This document shows, piece after piece, positions 25,365-34,907 of a stretch of 64,000 nt of DNA (the first letter of the stretch is position 1; each line of letters starts with the position of its first letter). The stretch lies in the NCBI RefSeq assembly GCF_900129785.1, contig NZ_FSRC01000001.1, positions 1,488,001 to 1,552,000 on the forward strand, written 5' to 3'. This DNA is from Algoriphagus halophilus. Lineage in GTDB: Bacteria; Bacteroidota; Bacteroidia; Cytophagales; Cyclobacteriaceae. A program made the translations under genes and the position numbers. The notes beneath the pieces were generated by a model. It was not told where the DNA came from. It saw only the letters and a program-made list of their open reading frames with translations, and ran no database searches.

Positions 25365-26699
25365 ATGAAACTTTTAAAAATCACTTTAACCTTAGCCCTG
25401 GTATTCTCCAGTTTGGCCGTATTTAGTCAGCAAAAAGACCCAATCATTCTAATCAAGAATGCCAATGTCTTTGATGGTGTTAATGAACAACTGCTCGAAG
25501 GAGTGGATGTGTTAATTGAAAAAAATCTAGTAAAGACGATTGGTAAAAACCTTTCAGCAAGCAATGATGCAACCGTTATCGATGCTGGAGGTAGAACAGT
25601 AATCCCTGGTTTGATTGATGCTCACTGGCATACCACTTATGCCTATACACCAGCTGCTGTTTTATTTGCAAATCAGGGTGATATGCCTGAAGTGGCTATC
25701 CGAAGTATGACTGGAGCGGAGAAAACCTTATTGCGTGGATTTACCACCGTCAGGGATCCAGGAGGCAATCCTTTTGCTATTAAAAAGTTAATTGACGCGG
25801 GTGAATATCCAGGACACCGGATTCTTCCCTCAGGTCCGTTTATGAGCCCTACCTCAGGTCATGCAGATTACTATGGCAAACTTGAAGTACCTCGTGATAA
25901 AGACTACATGAACTATTGGGAGCGAAATTGGATGGCAATGACATCGGACGGAGTAGATGAAGTTAGGCTAAGAACTCGAGACATCTTAAAGATGGGTGCC
26001 ACTCAAATCAAGATCACTACGGGAGGTGGGGTTGCTTCTGAATTTGACCCACTCGATGTAAGCGAATACTCGGTGGACGAAATCAAAGCTGTTGTAGAAG
26101 AGGCCACCAACTATAATACGTATGTTACTTCACATGTCTATACAGACCGAGGGGTACGTACCTCCATAGAATCTGGGGTAATGTGTATTGAACATGGCTT
26201 CTTCGTGACAGAGGAAACATTGCAATTGATGAAGGAAAAAGGTGCTTGGCTTTCTTTACAGCCTGTTTTCAAAGAGGATATGACTTGGGATAATCCTTTA
26301 AGTCAAGAAAAGTTTGAAGGAATCGTTGAAGCCATTGACAAAGTATTCCCTCTTGCCAAAAAAGTAGGGGTGAATATTGCAGTGGGAAAAGACCACCTTT
26401 TTGGACCGACTACTGCCTTGCAACAAAATGAATATGTCGTTCGATTGGGAAAATGGTTTACTCCCTATGAAGCTTTGAAAATATATACTTCAGAAAATGC
26501 TCGGCTTTTAGAAATGAGCGGTCCAAGACATCCTTACCAAGAAGGTCCATTGGGTGTGGTTAAAGAGGGGGCTTATGCTGATTTGGTAATCGTAGATGGA
26601 AATCCTTTGGAAAATTTGGAATTGATAGCAGATCCTGAAAACAATTTTGTAGTGATCATGAAGGATGGGAAGGTGTATAAAAATACCCTGAGTAATTGA
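25365..26699 (+). CDS. Exported metal-dependent amidohydrolase, copy 2 of 3
   Basis: This 444-residue protein begins 24 bp after copy 1. Its signal peptide and first 80 residues are nearly the same as copy 1 (KNANVFDGVNEQL, LVKTIGKNLSASNDATVIDAGG). Ligand residues are retained: DAHWH, QIKITTGGG, TSHVY, CIEHG. The last metal-binding Asp sits in an altered context (VGKDHLFGP instead of FGTDLFMG), and the loop after HWH differs (TTYAYTPA). Such loop changes usually alter substrate choice, so the three copies may have diverged in specificity. Confidence 0.87.
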   Translation: MKLLKITLTLALVFSSLAVFSQQKDPIILIKNANVFDGVNEQLLEGVDVLIEKNLVKTIGKNLSASNDATVIDAGGRTVIPGLIDAHWHTTYAYTPAAVLFANQGDMPEVAIRSMTGAEKTLLRGFTTVRDPGGNPFAIKKLIDAGEYPGHRILPSGPFMSPTSGHADYYGKLEVPRDKDYMNYWERNWMAMTSDGVDEVRLRTRDILKMGATQIKITTGGGVASEFDPLDVSEYSVDEIKAVVEEATNYNTYVTSHVYTDRGVRTSIESGVMCIEHGFFVTEETLQLMKEKGAWLSLQPVFKEDMTWDNPLSQEKFEGIVEAIDKVFPLAKKVGVNIAVGKDHLFGPTTALQQNEYVVRLGKWFTPYEALKIYTSENARLLEMSGPRHPYQEGPLGVVKEGAYADLVIVDGNPLENLELIADPENNFVVIMKDGKVYKNTLSN

Positions 26700-26729
26700 T
26701 TCAATTGAATCTAATTTAAATCTCAAATT

Positions 26730-28064
26730 ATGAAAAAAGGGTTATCAATGATTCTCTTATTCGTAGTCCTATGTATTGGTACTTACGCACAAGAGGCTCA
26801 AAAACAGATCTTAATTACCAATGCCAAAATCTTCGACGGAACAAATAAGTTGGTCGAAGGAAAAGATGTATTGATCCAAGGAAATAAAATAGCACAGATT
26901 GCTGAAGGGATCATGATAACCCAAGACGAGAACTCAACCATTATAGATGCTCAAGGTAGAACATTGATCCCTGGTTTGACAGACGCGCATTGGCATATCA
27001 TGCATGCCCATATTGCAAGTATGCAAATTTTTGTGAACGAGATTGGCTATCTGACATTGGTGGGTGCCGAAGCCGCCGAGGCAACGTTGATGCGAGGTTT
27101 TACAACTATTCGCGACCTCGGAGGTCCAGTTTTTGGAATCAAGAAGATGATCGACGAGGGAAGAATTGTGGGCCCAAGAATTTATCCATCAGGAGCTTAT
27201 ATTACACAGACCTCCGGACATGGGGATTTCCGGTTTCCGACGGCGATGACAAGGAAAGACGGAAGAGAACTTCTAGATGGGGAATTGATGGGATGGACAA
27301 AGATTGCAGACGGAGTTCCCCAGGTGATTAGACGGGTGCGTGAGAATTTAATGAGTGGTGCTACTCAGATCAAAGTGATGGCAGGTGGTGGCGTGGCTTC
27401 GCTTAGTGATCCATTAGATGTCAGGCAATATACACTGGATGAAATGAAGGCTGCGGTGGAAGTGGCAGCTAGTTGGAATACCTATGTAGCGGTACATGCC
27501 TATTCAGATGTAGCGGTTCGAGGAGCCTTGGAAGCTGGAGTCCAATCGATTGAACACGGTCAGATGATTGTAGAGGAGACTGCAAAGCTGATCAAGGAGC
27601 ATGACGCATGGCTCAGTTTGCAACCCATACTGAATGATGAAGATGCCATCCCATTTCCCGAAGGATCTTTCGAACAACAAAAATACTTAACAATGACAGC
27701 GGGCACGGAAAAAGCCTACGAATTGGCCAAAAAGTATGATTTGAAGGTTGCCTTTGGTACAGATTTACAAAATGGGCCAGAGATTGCGGCCAAACAGGGA
27801 AAGTCGCTGGCAAAACTCCTAAGGTGGTATGAGCCATGGGAGGTATTGAAAATGGCAACCAGCACCAATTACGAACTCTTCAAAATGAGTGGGCCTAGGG
27901 ATCCTTACCCTGGGGAAAATGGTGTGATTAAGGAAGGTGCATTGGCGGATTTGCTCTTGGTGGACGGTAATCCACTTGAGAACCTAGATCTGATTGCTGA
28001 TCCGGATAACAACTTAAAGATCATTATGAAAGACGGTAAAATTTATAAAAACACCTTGGATTAA
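26730..28064 (+). CDS. Exported metal-dependent amidohydrolase, copy 3 of 3
   Basis: This 444-residue protein begins 30 bp after copy 2 and is the most diverged of the three in its N-terminal part. It has a signal peptide ending near GTYAQ. Ligands: DAHWHIMHAH (HWH motif), QIKVMAGGG, AVHAY, SIEHG, FGTDLQNGP. The C-terminal domain again ends VIKEGALADLLLVDGNPL and IIMKDGKIYKN. The extra His residues following HWH are unlike the other two copies. It ends the tight three-gene block; a hairpin follows 17 bp downstream. Confidence 0.87.
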   Translation: MKKGLSMILLFVVLCIGTYAQEAQKQILITNAKIFDGTNKLVEGKDVLIQGNKIAQIAEGIMITQDENSTIIDAQGRTLIPGLTDAHWHIMHAHIASMQIFVNEIGYLTLVGAEAAEATLMRGFTTIRDLGGPVFGIKKMIDEGRIVGPRIYPSGAYITQTSGHGDFRFPTAMTRKDGRELLDGELMGWTKIADGVPQVIRRVRENLMSGATQIKVMAGGGVASLSDPLDVRQYTLDEMKAAVEVAASWNTYVAVHAYSDVAVRGALEAGVQSIEHGQMIVEETAKLIKEHDAWLSLQPILNDEDAIPFPEGSFEQQKYLTMTAGTEKAYELAKKYDLKVAFGTDLQNGPEIAAKQGKSLAKLLRWYEPWEVLKMATSTNYELFKMSGPRDPYPGENGVIKEGALADLLLVDGNPLENLDLIADPDNNLKIIMKDGKIYKNTLD

Positions 28065-28081
28065 ATGGTTGAAATTTTCAG

Positions 28082-28110
28082 TCCAACGAATTATAAACGA
28101 TTCGTTTGGA
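28082..28110. other. Inverted repeat after the amidohydrolase block
   Basis: TCCAACGAA (28082-28090) pairs with TTCGTTTGGA (28101-28110) with one bulged base, around a ten-base AT-rich loop. There is no T run after it, so it may be a processing or attenuation hairpin or a weak terminator rather than a strong stop before the M20 gene. Confidence 0.35.
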
Positions 28111-28279
28111 AGTGCAAATAGGATACAAACGATGGTCAAGTTTGAATTTTAAGCCAATCGATAATGGATTTTTTCTTCATTGCTCATGCTTTTTAAAGTA
28201 TGAATCGGTAGGTGGGGACAACTTCAACTCATAGGCCTTAAATAATTAAAAAAAGAAAATCACAATAAAATAAACACGT

Positions 28280-29836
28280 ATGAAATCTTCATTCAAGGTA
28301 ATTTTCTATGCTGGAATAGGGGCTGTTTCCTTATTGGGAAGTTGTGGTCAAAATTCCAGTTCCTCCGATCAAGCTTCCGAAGCCGTTTACCTGGAAGATT
28401 TTACTTCTTTGCAAATGACAGGTGTAGATCAGATCTCTGTAGATGTAGATCTAGATGGAGCTGTACAACGACTATCTAAAGCGGTCACTTTTCCTACCAT
28501 TTCCAATCAAGATCGAGAAGACTTCGATACCAAAGCCTTTGAGGATTATCATAAGTTTATTGAGGAAGCGTACCCCAATGTTCATAAAACTTTAAAAAAG
28601 GAAGTGCTGGGAGATCCTCGTCCATATAGTCTTTTATATACTTGGGAGGGAAAAGACCCATCCTTAGAACCAGCTTTATTTTATGCACACCAGGATGTGG
28701 TGCCAGTTCCAGCGGATTCTAGGGATCAATGGAAAGTAGACCCATTTGCCGGAACCGTTCAAGACGGATATATCTGGGGTCGTGGCGTGCTGGATGATAA
28801 AAACCAAATTCATGGCATCTTGGAAGCTGCCGAAATGAGGATTAAAGAGGGCTGGCAACCCTCCCGCACGATCTATTTTGTATTTGGTCAGGATGAGGAA
28901 GTAGGAGGTCCTGAAGGGGCCAAATACATTGCTGATGTATTGGAGCAACGAGGGATCAAACGATTTGCTTATGTCATGGATGAATCAGCTCCATTAACTC
29001 CAGGTATTTTTCCTGGAATTAAAGAGAATACCGCTTTGATTGGTATTGCTCAAAAAGGCTTTATCAGTCTGGAATTGGAGATGAATGGAATAGGAGGACA
29101 TTCTTCTCAACCTCCAGTTGAATCCAATATTGGTATTTTGGCTGAAGCTGTTACTAAGCTGGAAGATGCGCAGTTTCCTTATAGGATTCATCCCGCAGTT
29201 CGTTCCCAATATCGCTACATGGGCCCAGAGTTGGACAAAGACAATCAACCGTTATATGCAGCGGTAGCCTTTGGAAAAGATGATGAGATGACGGATTTGG
29301 AACAGCAGTTCATTGAGACGATGGCCCAAAACCAATTGACCAGGGCCATGCTTCATACTACCATTGCAGTAACCATGTTCAATGCAGGGGTAAAGGATAA
29401 TGTATTACCTCCAACTGCTACTGCTGTTGTGAATTTCAGGCCCATGCCAGGAGATACTCCTGAAGTTATTATTGAACATGTTAAAAATGCCATACAAGAC
29501 GATCGTATTACTGTTCGGGATATATCTGCCTCTACACCGGCCACCAATATTGCCGAAGTAGGGAATGATGCCTACAATATGCTTGAAAAGACCATCCGTC
29601 AGATTTGGGGAAATGATCTATTAGTCTCACCATTTTTTGTAATCGGGGGTTCTGACTCCAAGCATTTTCAGGCCCGATCTTTTGCACCAGATGTATATAC
29701 CATCACGGGTATTCAATTAGAAAACACGGAAGAATTTAAAGGATTTCATGGAGTAAATGAGCGAATCTTGGTGGAGGAATATGGAAAAACGATAGGCTTT
29801 TTTTATACCATATTTGGAAACCTGGATGCGTTGTAG
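28280..29836 (+). CDS. M20-family metallopeptidase lipoprotein (carboxypeptidase-S-like)
   Basis: This 518-residue lipoprotein has lipobox LLGSC (Cys at about residue 22). The zinc-binding and catalytic motifs of M20 peptidases are present: His137 and Asp139 (YAHQDVVPVP), Asp172 (GRGVLDDKNQ), the Glu206-Glu207 pair (DEEVGG) and His462 (GGSDSKHF). The lid/dimerisation domain lies at about residues 250-380 (GIGGHSSQPP). M20 carboxypeptidase-S-like enzymes remove residues from N-blocked dipeptides or N-acyl amino acids. The gene sits 215 bp after the amidohydrolases and 20 bp before two deacylase-like genes, which fits stepwise breakdown of N-acylated amino acids or peptides at the cell surface. 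Confidence 0.88.
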   Translation: MKSSFKVIFYAGIGAVSLLGSCGQNSSSSDQASEAVYLEDFTSLQMTGVDQISVDVDLDGAVQRLSKAVTFPTISNQDREDFDTKAFEDYHKFIEEAYPNVHKTLKKEVLGDPRPYSLLYTWEGKDPSLEPALFYAHQDVVPVPADSRDQWKVDPFAGTVQDGYIWGRGVLDDKNQIHGILEAAEMRIKEGWQPSRTIYFVFGQDEEVGGPEGAKYIADVLEQRGIKRFAYVMDESAPLTPGIFPGIKENTALIGIAQKGFISLELEMNGIGGHSSQPPVESNIGILAEAVTKLEDAQFPYRIHPAVRSQYRYMGPELDKDNQPLYAAVAFGKDDEMTDLEQQFIETMAQNQLTRAMLHTTIAVTMFNAGVKDNVLPPTATAVVNFRPMPGDTPEVIIEHVKNAIQDDRITVRDISASTPATNIAEVGNDAYNMLEKTIRQIWGNDLLVSPFFVIGGSDSKHFQARSFAPDVYTITGIQLENTEEFKGFHGVNERILVEEYGKTIGFFYTIFGNLDAL

Positions 29837-29855
29837 TTAGAAAAATTTAATTGTT

Positions 29856-31487
29856 ATGAATAGACGAAATAAATTAAGTTACTCAAAAGATCTTTCAAGG
29901 TTATTCTTCCTTTGTCTTTTGAGTTCAACTTTATTGATAAGCTGCGCTCAAAAGGGCAGTGATACGAATTCAGAATCAGCAGTTCCATCCAACACGGAAT
30001 TTGATTTAGTCATCTTGAATGGCCGGGTCATGGATCCTGAAACGAATTTCGACGAGGTACGGAATGTCGGTGTTTTGGATGGCAAAATTGCACTGATTAC
30101 AGAGGAGTCTATTTCAGGAAAGGAAACTATTGATGCCACAGGACATGTGGTAGCTCCGGGATTTATTGATTTCCATAATCATATTGCAAATACTCCGTTT
30201 GGTCAGAGGATAGCTCTTCGCGATGGTGTTACAACTCCTTTGGAGATGGAAGCTGGCGGTTATCCCATAGATATGTGGTATAACGCCTTGGAAGGACGTT
30301 CACAAACCAACTACGGCGCCACCGTTTCAACAGCAGGAATTCGAGAGAAGATTGCCAATCCAAATTACGATACCAATTCAGGTTCCTTCGTAATGGATAT
30401 CACGAATGCCGATACGGAAAGTAATCCTGATCTTCAGTTTGCGACTCTTTTGGCAACTCCAGAACAGTTGGATCAAATGAGGCAAATGTTTATAGAGGGG
30501 GTCGAACAGGGTGGCCTTGGGATTGGTGGATTACCAGGCTACATGACCAATGGAACGAAAAGTCAAGAAACGATCATGTGGCAACAGGTAGCCGGAAAGT
30601 ATGGCCTGGCTGTTTACATTCATGGCCGGTTCTCCAGCCAAATGCCTCCGACTTCCGGTATCCTGGGGACTCAGGAGTTCCTGGCCAGTGTAGGCATCTA
30701 TGGAGGTGGTTTATATGTTCATCATGTCCATCAGCAAACCCTTGATCTCACACCTGCTGTTTTGGATCTGATCGAAGATGCCCAAAACAAAGGAATGAAG
30801 GTACTCGCGGAGATCTATCCTTATTATCAGGGTCAAACCATTGTGTCAGCTGATTATTTAAAGCCTGAAACCTATCAGAAGAACATGGGTCGTGATTACG
30901 GCGATCTTTTTGAGATTTCAAACATGCAGCCATTAACGAAAGAACGTTATGAGGAAATGATTAGAACGAGCCCACAAGATCAGGTTATTTTTGGGGGGAT
31001 CTCAGAAGAAGGCATGCTCAGTGCTTTAGCCGACCCAAGAACTGTGATAGGTAGTGATGCACCACCCTTGGTAATTCCTGCTTCAGGAAAGTCAGCTATG
31101 GATTTTGACCTGCCTTTTGAGTCTGTATCAGGTCATCCCCGGGCTGCAGGAACTCATGCAAAGGTGTTGAAACTTGTACGCGAGAAAAAACTGATGCCTC
31201 TGATGCTGGCCATTTCAAAAATGACCATCATGCAAGCAAAATGGTTGGAAGAAAATGGAGTAAAATCCATGTCCCAGAAAGGCCGGTTACAAATAGGAAA
31301 AGATGCCGATATCACCATCTTCAATTCTGAAAACGTGACGGATAATTCTACTTTTAAGCAAGGGGCTTTGCCTTCAACCGGTATACCCTATGTGGTAGTA
31401 AATGGTACGATAGTAGTCAAAGATTCAAAAGTATTGGAGGGTGTTTATCCTGGTAAGGCCATTAAAAATGACCTGGTAAAACAATAA
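29856..31487 (+). CDS. N-acyl-D-amino-acid-deacylase-like amidohydrolase lipoprotein, copy 1
   Basis: This 543-residue lipoprotein (lipobox LLISC, Cys about 30) belongs to the D-aminoacylase branch of the amidohydrolase superfamily. It opens with the small beta domain (FDLVILNGRVMDPETNFD), then has the metal motif His107-x-His109 (DFHNH), the DGVTTPLEMEAGGYP loop, IHGRFSS and VHHVHQQ His motifs, and ends with GKDADITIFNSENV. Relatives hydrolyse N-acyl-D-amino acids to D-amino acid and fatty or acetic acid. The second copy starts within its stop codon (TAATG), so translation is coupled. Confidence 0.82.
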   Translation: MNRRNKLSYSKDLSRLFFLCLLSSTLLISCAQKGSDTNSESAVPSNTEFDLVILNGRVMDPETNFDEVRNVGVLDGKIALITEESISGKETIDATGHVVAPGFIDFHNHIANTPFGQRIALRDGVTTPLEMEAGGYPIDMWYNALEGRSQTNYGATVSTAGIREKIANPNYDTNSGSFVMDITNADTESNPDLQFATLLATPEQLDQMRQMFIEGVEQGGLGIGGLPGYMTNGTKSQETIMWQQVAGKYGLAVYIHGRFSSQMPPTSGILGTQEFLASVGIYGGGLYVHHVHQQTLDLTPAVLDLIEDAQNKGMKVLAEIYPYYQGQTIVSADYLKPETYQKNMGRDYGDLFEISNMQPLTKERYEEMIRTSPQDQVIFGGISEEGMLSALADPRTVIGSDAPPLVIPASGKSAMDFDLPFESVSGHPRAAGTHAKVLKLVREKKLMPLMLAISKMTIMQAKWLEENGVKSMSQKGRLQIGKDADITIFNSENVTDNSTFKQGALPSTGIPYVVVNGTIVVKDSKVLEGVYPGKAIKNDLVKQ

Positions 31488-33121
31488 TGGTTTATAAAAC
31501 ATTCAATAACATGAAAAAGGCAAATGGCCTAACTGTGACGAGTATCCTGTGTCTGATGTGTATGGCGCTCTTTACCGCGTGTGGTGAAAAGGCCAGTGAT
31601 ACGACGGCAGGATCGGCGGTTCCATCCGATACGGAATTTGATTTAGTCATCTTGAATGGCCGCGTCATGGATCCTGAAACGAATTTCGACGGGGTCCAAA
31701 ATGTAGGTGTTCTGGATGGCAAAATTGCGCTGATTACAGAAGAGGCTATTAACGGAAAAGAAACCATCGATGCCACAGGACATGTGGTGGCACCAGGATT
31801 TATTGATATTCATTCGCATATTTCGGACTTCCCGTTTGGGCAAAAACTAAGTTTGCGGGATGGGGTGACTACCCCCCTGGACATGGAAGCTGGCGCATAT
31901 CCCGTAGATGCATGGTATGCCAAATTGGAGGGTAAATCCCAAACGAATTATGGGGCTGCAGTATCTGCAGCGGCAGTGAGAGAAATACTGGCAAACCCGG
32001 ATTACAAGTCAACTACCGCTTCGATTCTTTTGGATGCGTTTGACCCTCATAATAGAAGTGGTTTCAATATGACTTTGACGGAATTTCTTCCATCTCCTGA
32101 GCAGATCAATGAATTGGAATCAATGCTAAAAGAAGGAATTGAGCAAGGGGCTCTAGGTCTTGGTGCAGTGCCTGGTTATATGACCCGGGGTACGACTAGC
32201 CGCGAAACGATCATGTGGCAAAGGTTAATGGGAGAGCATGGTCTGAGTACCGTACTTCATGGAAGGTTCTCCAGTCAAATGCCACCAAGTACTGGTATCC
32301 TTGGAACCCAAGAAATGCTTGCAAGCGTAGCGGCCTATGGAGGAGGTTTGTATGTGAGTCATATTCATCAGCAGGCCCTGAGTTATACACCTACAGCTAT
32401 TGACCTTCTGGACGCAGCTAAAACGAATGGATTAAAAACAGTTGCTGCCATTTACCCTTATTGGCAAGGAGCCACTGTTGCAGGTGCAGATTATTTGGCC
32501 CCAGATAATTATCAAAGGAATATGGGAAGAAGTTATGAGGATATCATTGAAGTAGCGACCATGAAGCCACTAACCAAAGAACGTTATGAGGAGTTGTTGA
32601 AAACACAGCCGGGCGCGTCTGTCATCTTTGGAGGTGTGGAGGAAGAAATTATGCTTAGTGCATTAGCTGATCCAAGGACCATGATTGAATCTGATGCAGC
32701 GCCTTTGTCTATCTCGGAAACTGGGGAGTTAGCTCTTGATTGGTCTACTCCATTTGAATCTACTCAAGGTCATCCTCGAGGTGCGGGCTCTCATGCTAAA
32801 GCTTTACGATTGGTTCGAGAGAAGAATCTGATGCCATTGATGTTGGCCATATCAAAAATGAGCTTTATGCAAGCCAAATTTTTACAGGAAAATGGGGTTG
32901 CACAAATGGCAAATAAGGGTCGTGTTCAAGAAGGAAAAGATGCTGATATCACCATTTTCAATCCAGATACAGTAACTGATCATGCGACTATGGCAAAAGG
33001 AGGCTTACCTTCTACTGGTATACCTTATGTCCTAGTGAATGGTACCATCGTCGTAAAAGATTCAAAGGTATTGGAAGGAGTATATCCTGGTCAGCCGATA
33101 AGAAACAAGATTGTAAAATAA
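31487..33121 (+). CDS. N-acyl-D-amino-acid-deacylase-like amidohydrolase lipoprotein, copy 2
   Basis: Up to 544 residues. The first ATG overlaps the previous stop codon (TAATG); a second ATG at 31511 (MKKANGLTV) would give a more usual lipoprotein signal ahead of the lipobox FTAC. It is a close paralogue of copy 1 with the same layout: FDLVILNGRVMDPETNFD, DIHSH metal motif, DGVTTPLDMEAGAYP, LHGRFSSQMPP, SHIHQQ, and GKDADITIFNPDTV near the end. The N-terminal 60 codons are much more alike at the DNA level than the central part, suggesting recent gene conversion. It is the last gene of the hydrolase cluster. Confidence 0.82.
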   Translation: MVYKTFNNMKKANGLTVTSILCLMCMALFTACGEKASDTTAGSAVPSDTEFDLVILNGRVMDPETNFDGVQNVGVLDGKIALITEEAINGKETIDATGHVVAPGFIDIHSHISDFPFGQKLSLRDGVTTPLDMEAGAYPVDAWYAKLEGKSQTNYGAAVSAAAVREILANPDYKSTTASILLDAFDPHNRSGFNMTLTEFLPSPEQINELESMLKEGIEQGALGLGAVPGYMTRGTTSRETIMWQRLMGEHGLSTVLHGRFSSQMPPSTGILGTQEMLASVAAYGGGLYVSHIHQQALSYTPTAIDLLDAAKTNGLKTVAAIYPYWQGATVAGADYLAPDNYQRNMGRSYEDIIEVATMKPLTKERYEELLKTQPGASVIFGGVEEEIMLSALADPRTMIESDAAPLSISETGELALDWSTPFESTQGHPRGAGSHAKALRLVREKNLMPLMLAISKMSFMQAKFLQENGVAQMANKGRVQEGKDADITIFNPDTVTDHATMAKGGLPSTGIPYVLVNGTIVVKDSKVLEGVYPGQPIRNKIVK

Positions 33122-33287
33122 GCTTTAGAATAAATGTTTCACCAAAAACGAGTAGAAGGATAATTTAATTTTCATTACCCCCTTTGTACTTTGAAATCGC
33201 GAGGTGTTTAAATAAAACTATCATGAATATTTATTTTTCTCAGTAAGAAGGAAATAATTAAAACTACAATTAAAACAATAAACTGTT

Positions 33288-34217
33288 ATGAAAAATATTA
33301 TACAAATAATTACTTCTTTAGTCTTACTGACGGTATTGAGTATCAATGTATATGGCCAAGATGAGGGAGAGGAAAGCATGGAAGAAGTGGCTAAAAAATT
33401 GGCCAATCCAAATGCATCTATTGGGTTACTTGGACTTCCCATTGATTTTATCAATTATGGGGGAGATTTAAATGGGGATAATTCTCAAAATGCATTTAAA
33501 GTTAGTTTCCAGCCAAGTTTACCCTATGTGGTAAAGCCTGGTCAAAATATTTTCTTTAGACCCCTTATTCCAATAATTATATCTCAACCGACTATTAATG
33601 AATCGGGAGAATTTGAAAAGCAAGGTGTTGATCTGGGTGATATAGGATTTGATCTAGCTTATGGAATTACTTGGGAAAGTAAGTGGATTACTTTATTGGG
33701 AATTGTGGGTAGCGCCCCAACAGCTACCAATAAACAGCTCGGTACAGGAAGGTGGATGCTTGGACCTGAAATGTTTTTAGGCAAAAACACTTCTTGGGGG
33801 ATGTTTGGAGTACTACTTACCCAATCTTGGAGTTTAAATAAAAATTCTGCGGCAGATCATGATGGGATACAAACACCTGAAGATTTTATGTTTTTAAATG
33901 ATATCTATTACCCAGACAATGAAACTGGACAGGACTATCGATTAAATATTACTTCGGGCCAATATTTTTATACCATTAATTTGAAAAAAGCATGGCAAAT
34001 TCAGGCTCAACCAACTTTTACAATTAATCATAAAGCCTCCAAAGGAAATAAAATATCTGTTCCCATAGGTACAGGATTGTCTAAAACGATTAAAGCAGGC
34101 AAAAATCCTCTGAAGTTCTCGATTCAGTATTGGTATTACGCGGTAAGCCCTGAAAATTTTGGGCCACAACATCAAATTAGATTTCAAATAGGAAGGATTG
34201 TACCTCTACCTTGGTAA
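33288..34217 (+). CDS. Phenol_MetA_deg/neuromedin-U-like outer-membrane protein
   Basis: This 309-residue protein has a signal peptide ending near NVYGQ. The mature N-terminus EVAKKLANPNASIGLLGLPIDF is the typical opening of bacterial proteins annotated neuromedin U or transporter in the MetA-pathway-of-phenol-degradation barrel family. It also has the usual FRPLIPIIISQP, GLGDIGFDLAYG-like and NKQLGTGRWMLGPEMFLG motifs. These are predicted outer-membrane barrels, probably channels for hydrophobic or aromatic compounds; function is unproven. It lies 166 bp after the deacylase genes, so it might take up or release their products. Confidence 0.7.
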   Translation: MKNIIQIITSLVLLTVLSINVYGQDEGEESMEEVAKKLANPNASIGLLGLPIDFINYGGDLNGDNSQNAFKVSFQPSLPYVVKPGQNIFFRPLIPIIISQPTINESGEFEKQGVDLGDIGFDLAYGITWESKWITLLGIVGSAPTATNKQLGTGRWMLGPEMFLGKNTSWGMFGVLLTQSWSLNKNSAADHDGIQTPEDFMFLNDIYYPDNETGQDYRLNITSGQYFYTINLKKAWQIQAQPTFTINHKASKGNKISVPIGTGLSKTIKAGKNPLKFSIQYWYYAVSPENFGPQHQIRFQIGRIVPLPW

Positions 34218-34329
34218 AAACCCTTAATTTCTAGGAGTTTAACAAATGAGAGAATAGCATCTTAGTTAAACCATTCTTTGAATTGGGCAAGGAGCTCAAT
34301 TTTATAAATAAATCTAAAATAAATATACA

Positions 34330-34863
34330 ATGGAGTTTTCTAATAAATATTGGTGGCTAGGAGTCTTAAAAGGAATAGTTTTTATCATTCTTGCTTTTTT
34401 CGTGTTCAGACATCCTCTAGATACATTGCTTGGGTTGGCCATCTATATAGGAATAAGTTTTTTATTCACGGGGATAATGGAAATTATAGGTTCTTTTACC
34501 ATAAGTAAATTGGCTCCCAAGTGGGGATGGATACTGGTAGGAGGAATCCTGGATCTGATCTTCGGAATTATTTTTCTTTCAAATCCACTTATTTCTGCAT
34601 CTACTATTCCTTTCGTAATAGGTATCTGGTTAATGATTAGAGGTATCTTTCTCTTTGTGGATTCTTTTGGAGCAAAAAAATCAGGAGTTCCTAACTGGGG
34701 ATTGATGATGATTGGGGGTATTATTATCTCCATTTTTGGCTACTCTATTTCATTTAATATGTTAATGGGAGTCCTTACAGTCACTTCCTGGATGGGCTTT
34801 GGATTATTAATCATTGGATTGTTTAGCATAATTGAAGGCTTTGGCCTAAAACCAAAATCTTAA
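34330..34863 (+). CDS. HdeD-family inner-membrane protein (DUF308)
   Basis: This 177-residue protein consists of about six membrane helices in three pairs, matching the HdeD/DUF308 family. Repeated motifs LKGIVFIILAFFVFRHPLDTLLGLA, ILDLIFGIIFLSNPLISA and GGIIISIFGYSISFNMLMG reflect the family's internal triplication. HdeD is linked to acid resistance in Escherichia coli; in other bacteria its job is unclear. The next gene codes for a small DUF5335 protein 44 bp downstream and is probably cotranscribed. Confidence 0.85.
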   Translation: MEFSNKYWWLGVLKGIVFIILAFFVFRHPLDTLLGLAIYIGISFLFTGIMEIIGSFTISKLAPKWGWILVGGILDLIFGIIFLSNPLISASTIPFVIGIWLMIRGIFLFVDSFGAKKSGVPNWGLMMIGGIIISIFGYSISFNMLMGVLTVTSWMGFGLLIIGLFSIIEGFGLKPKS

Positions 34864-34907
34864 TAAAACACATTCAACTATTGAGTAAGAACTAAATTAG
34901 AAGTAGC

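Noticed and set aside
28111..28140. Another HTCS operator before the M20 peptidase gene (AAATAGGATACAAACGATGGT)
   Set aside because: The half-sites are poor and 13 bp apart rather than 21, and no -7 box follows at the expected distance.
11430..33121. Polysaccharide utilisation locus
   Set aside because: No SusC/TonB-dependent receptor, SusD or glycoside hydrolase is encoded here; only the HTCS is shared with such loci.
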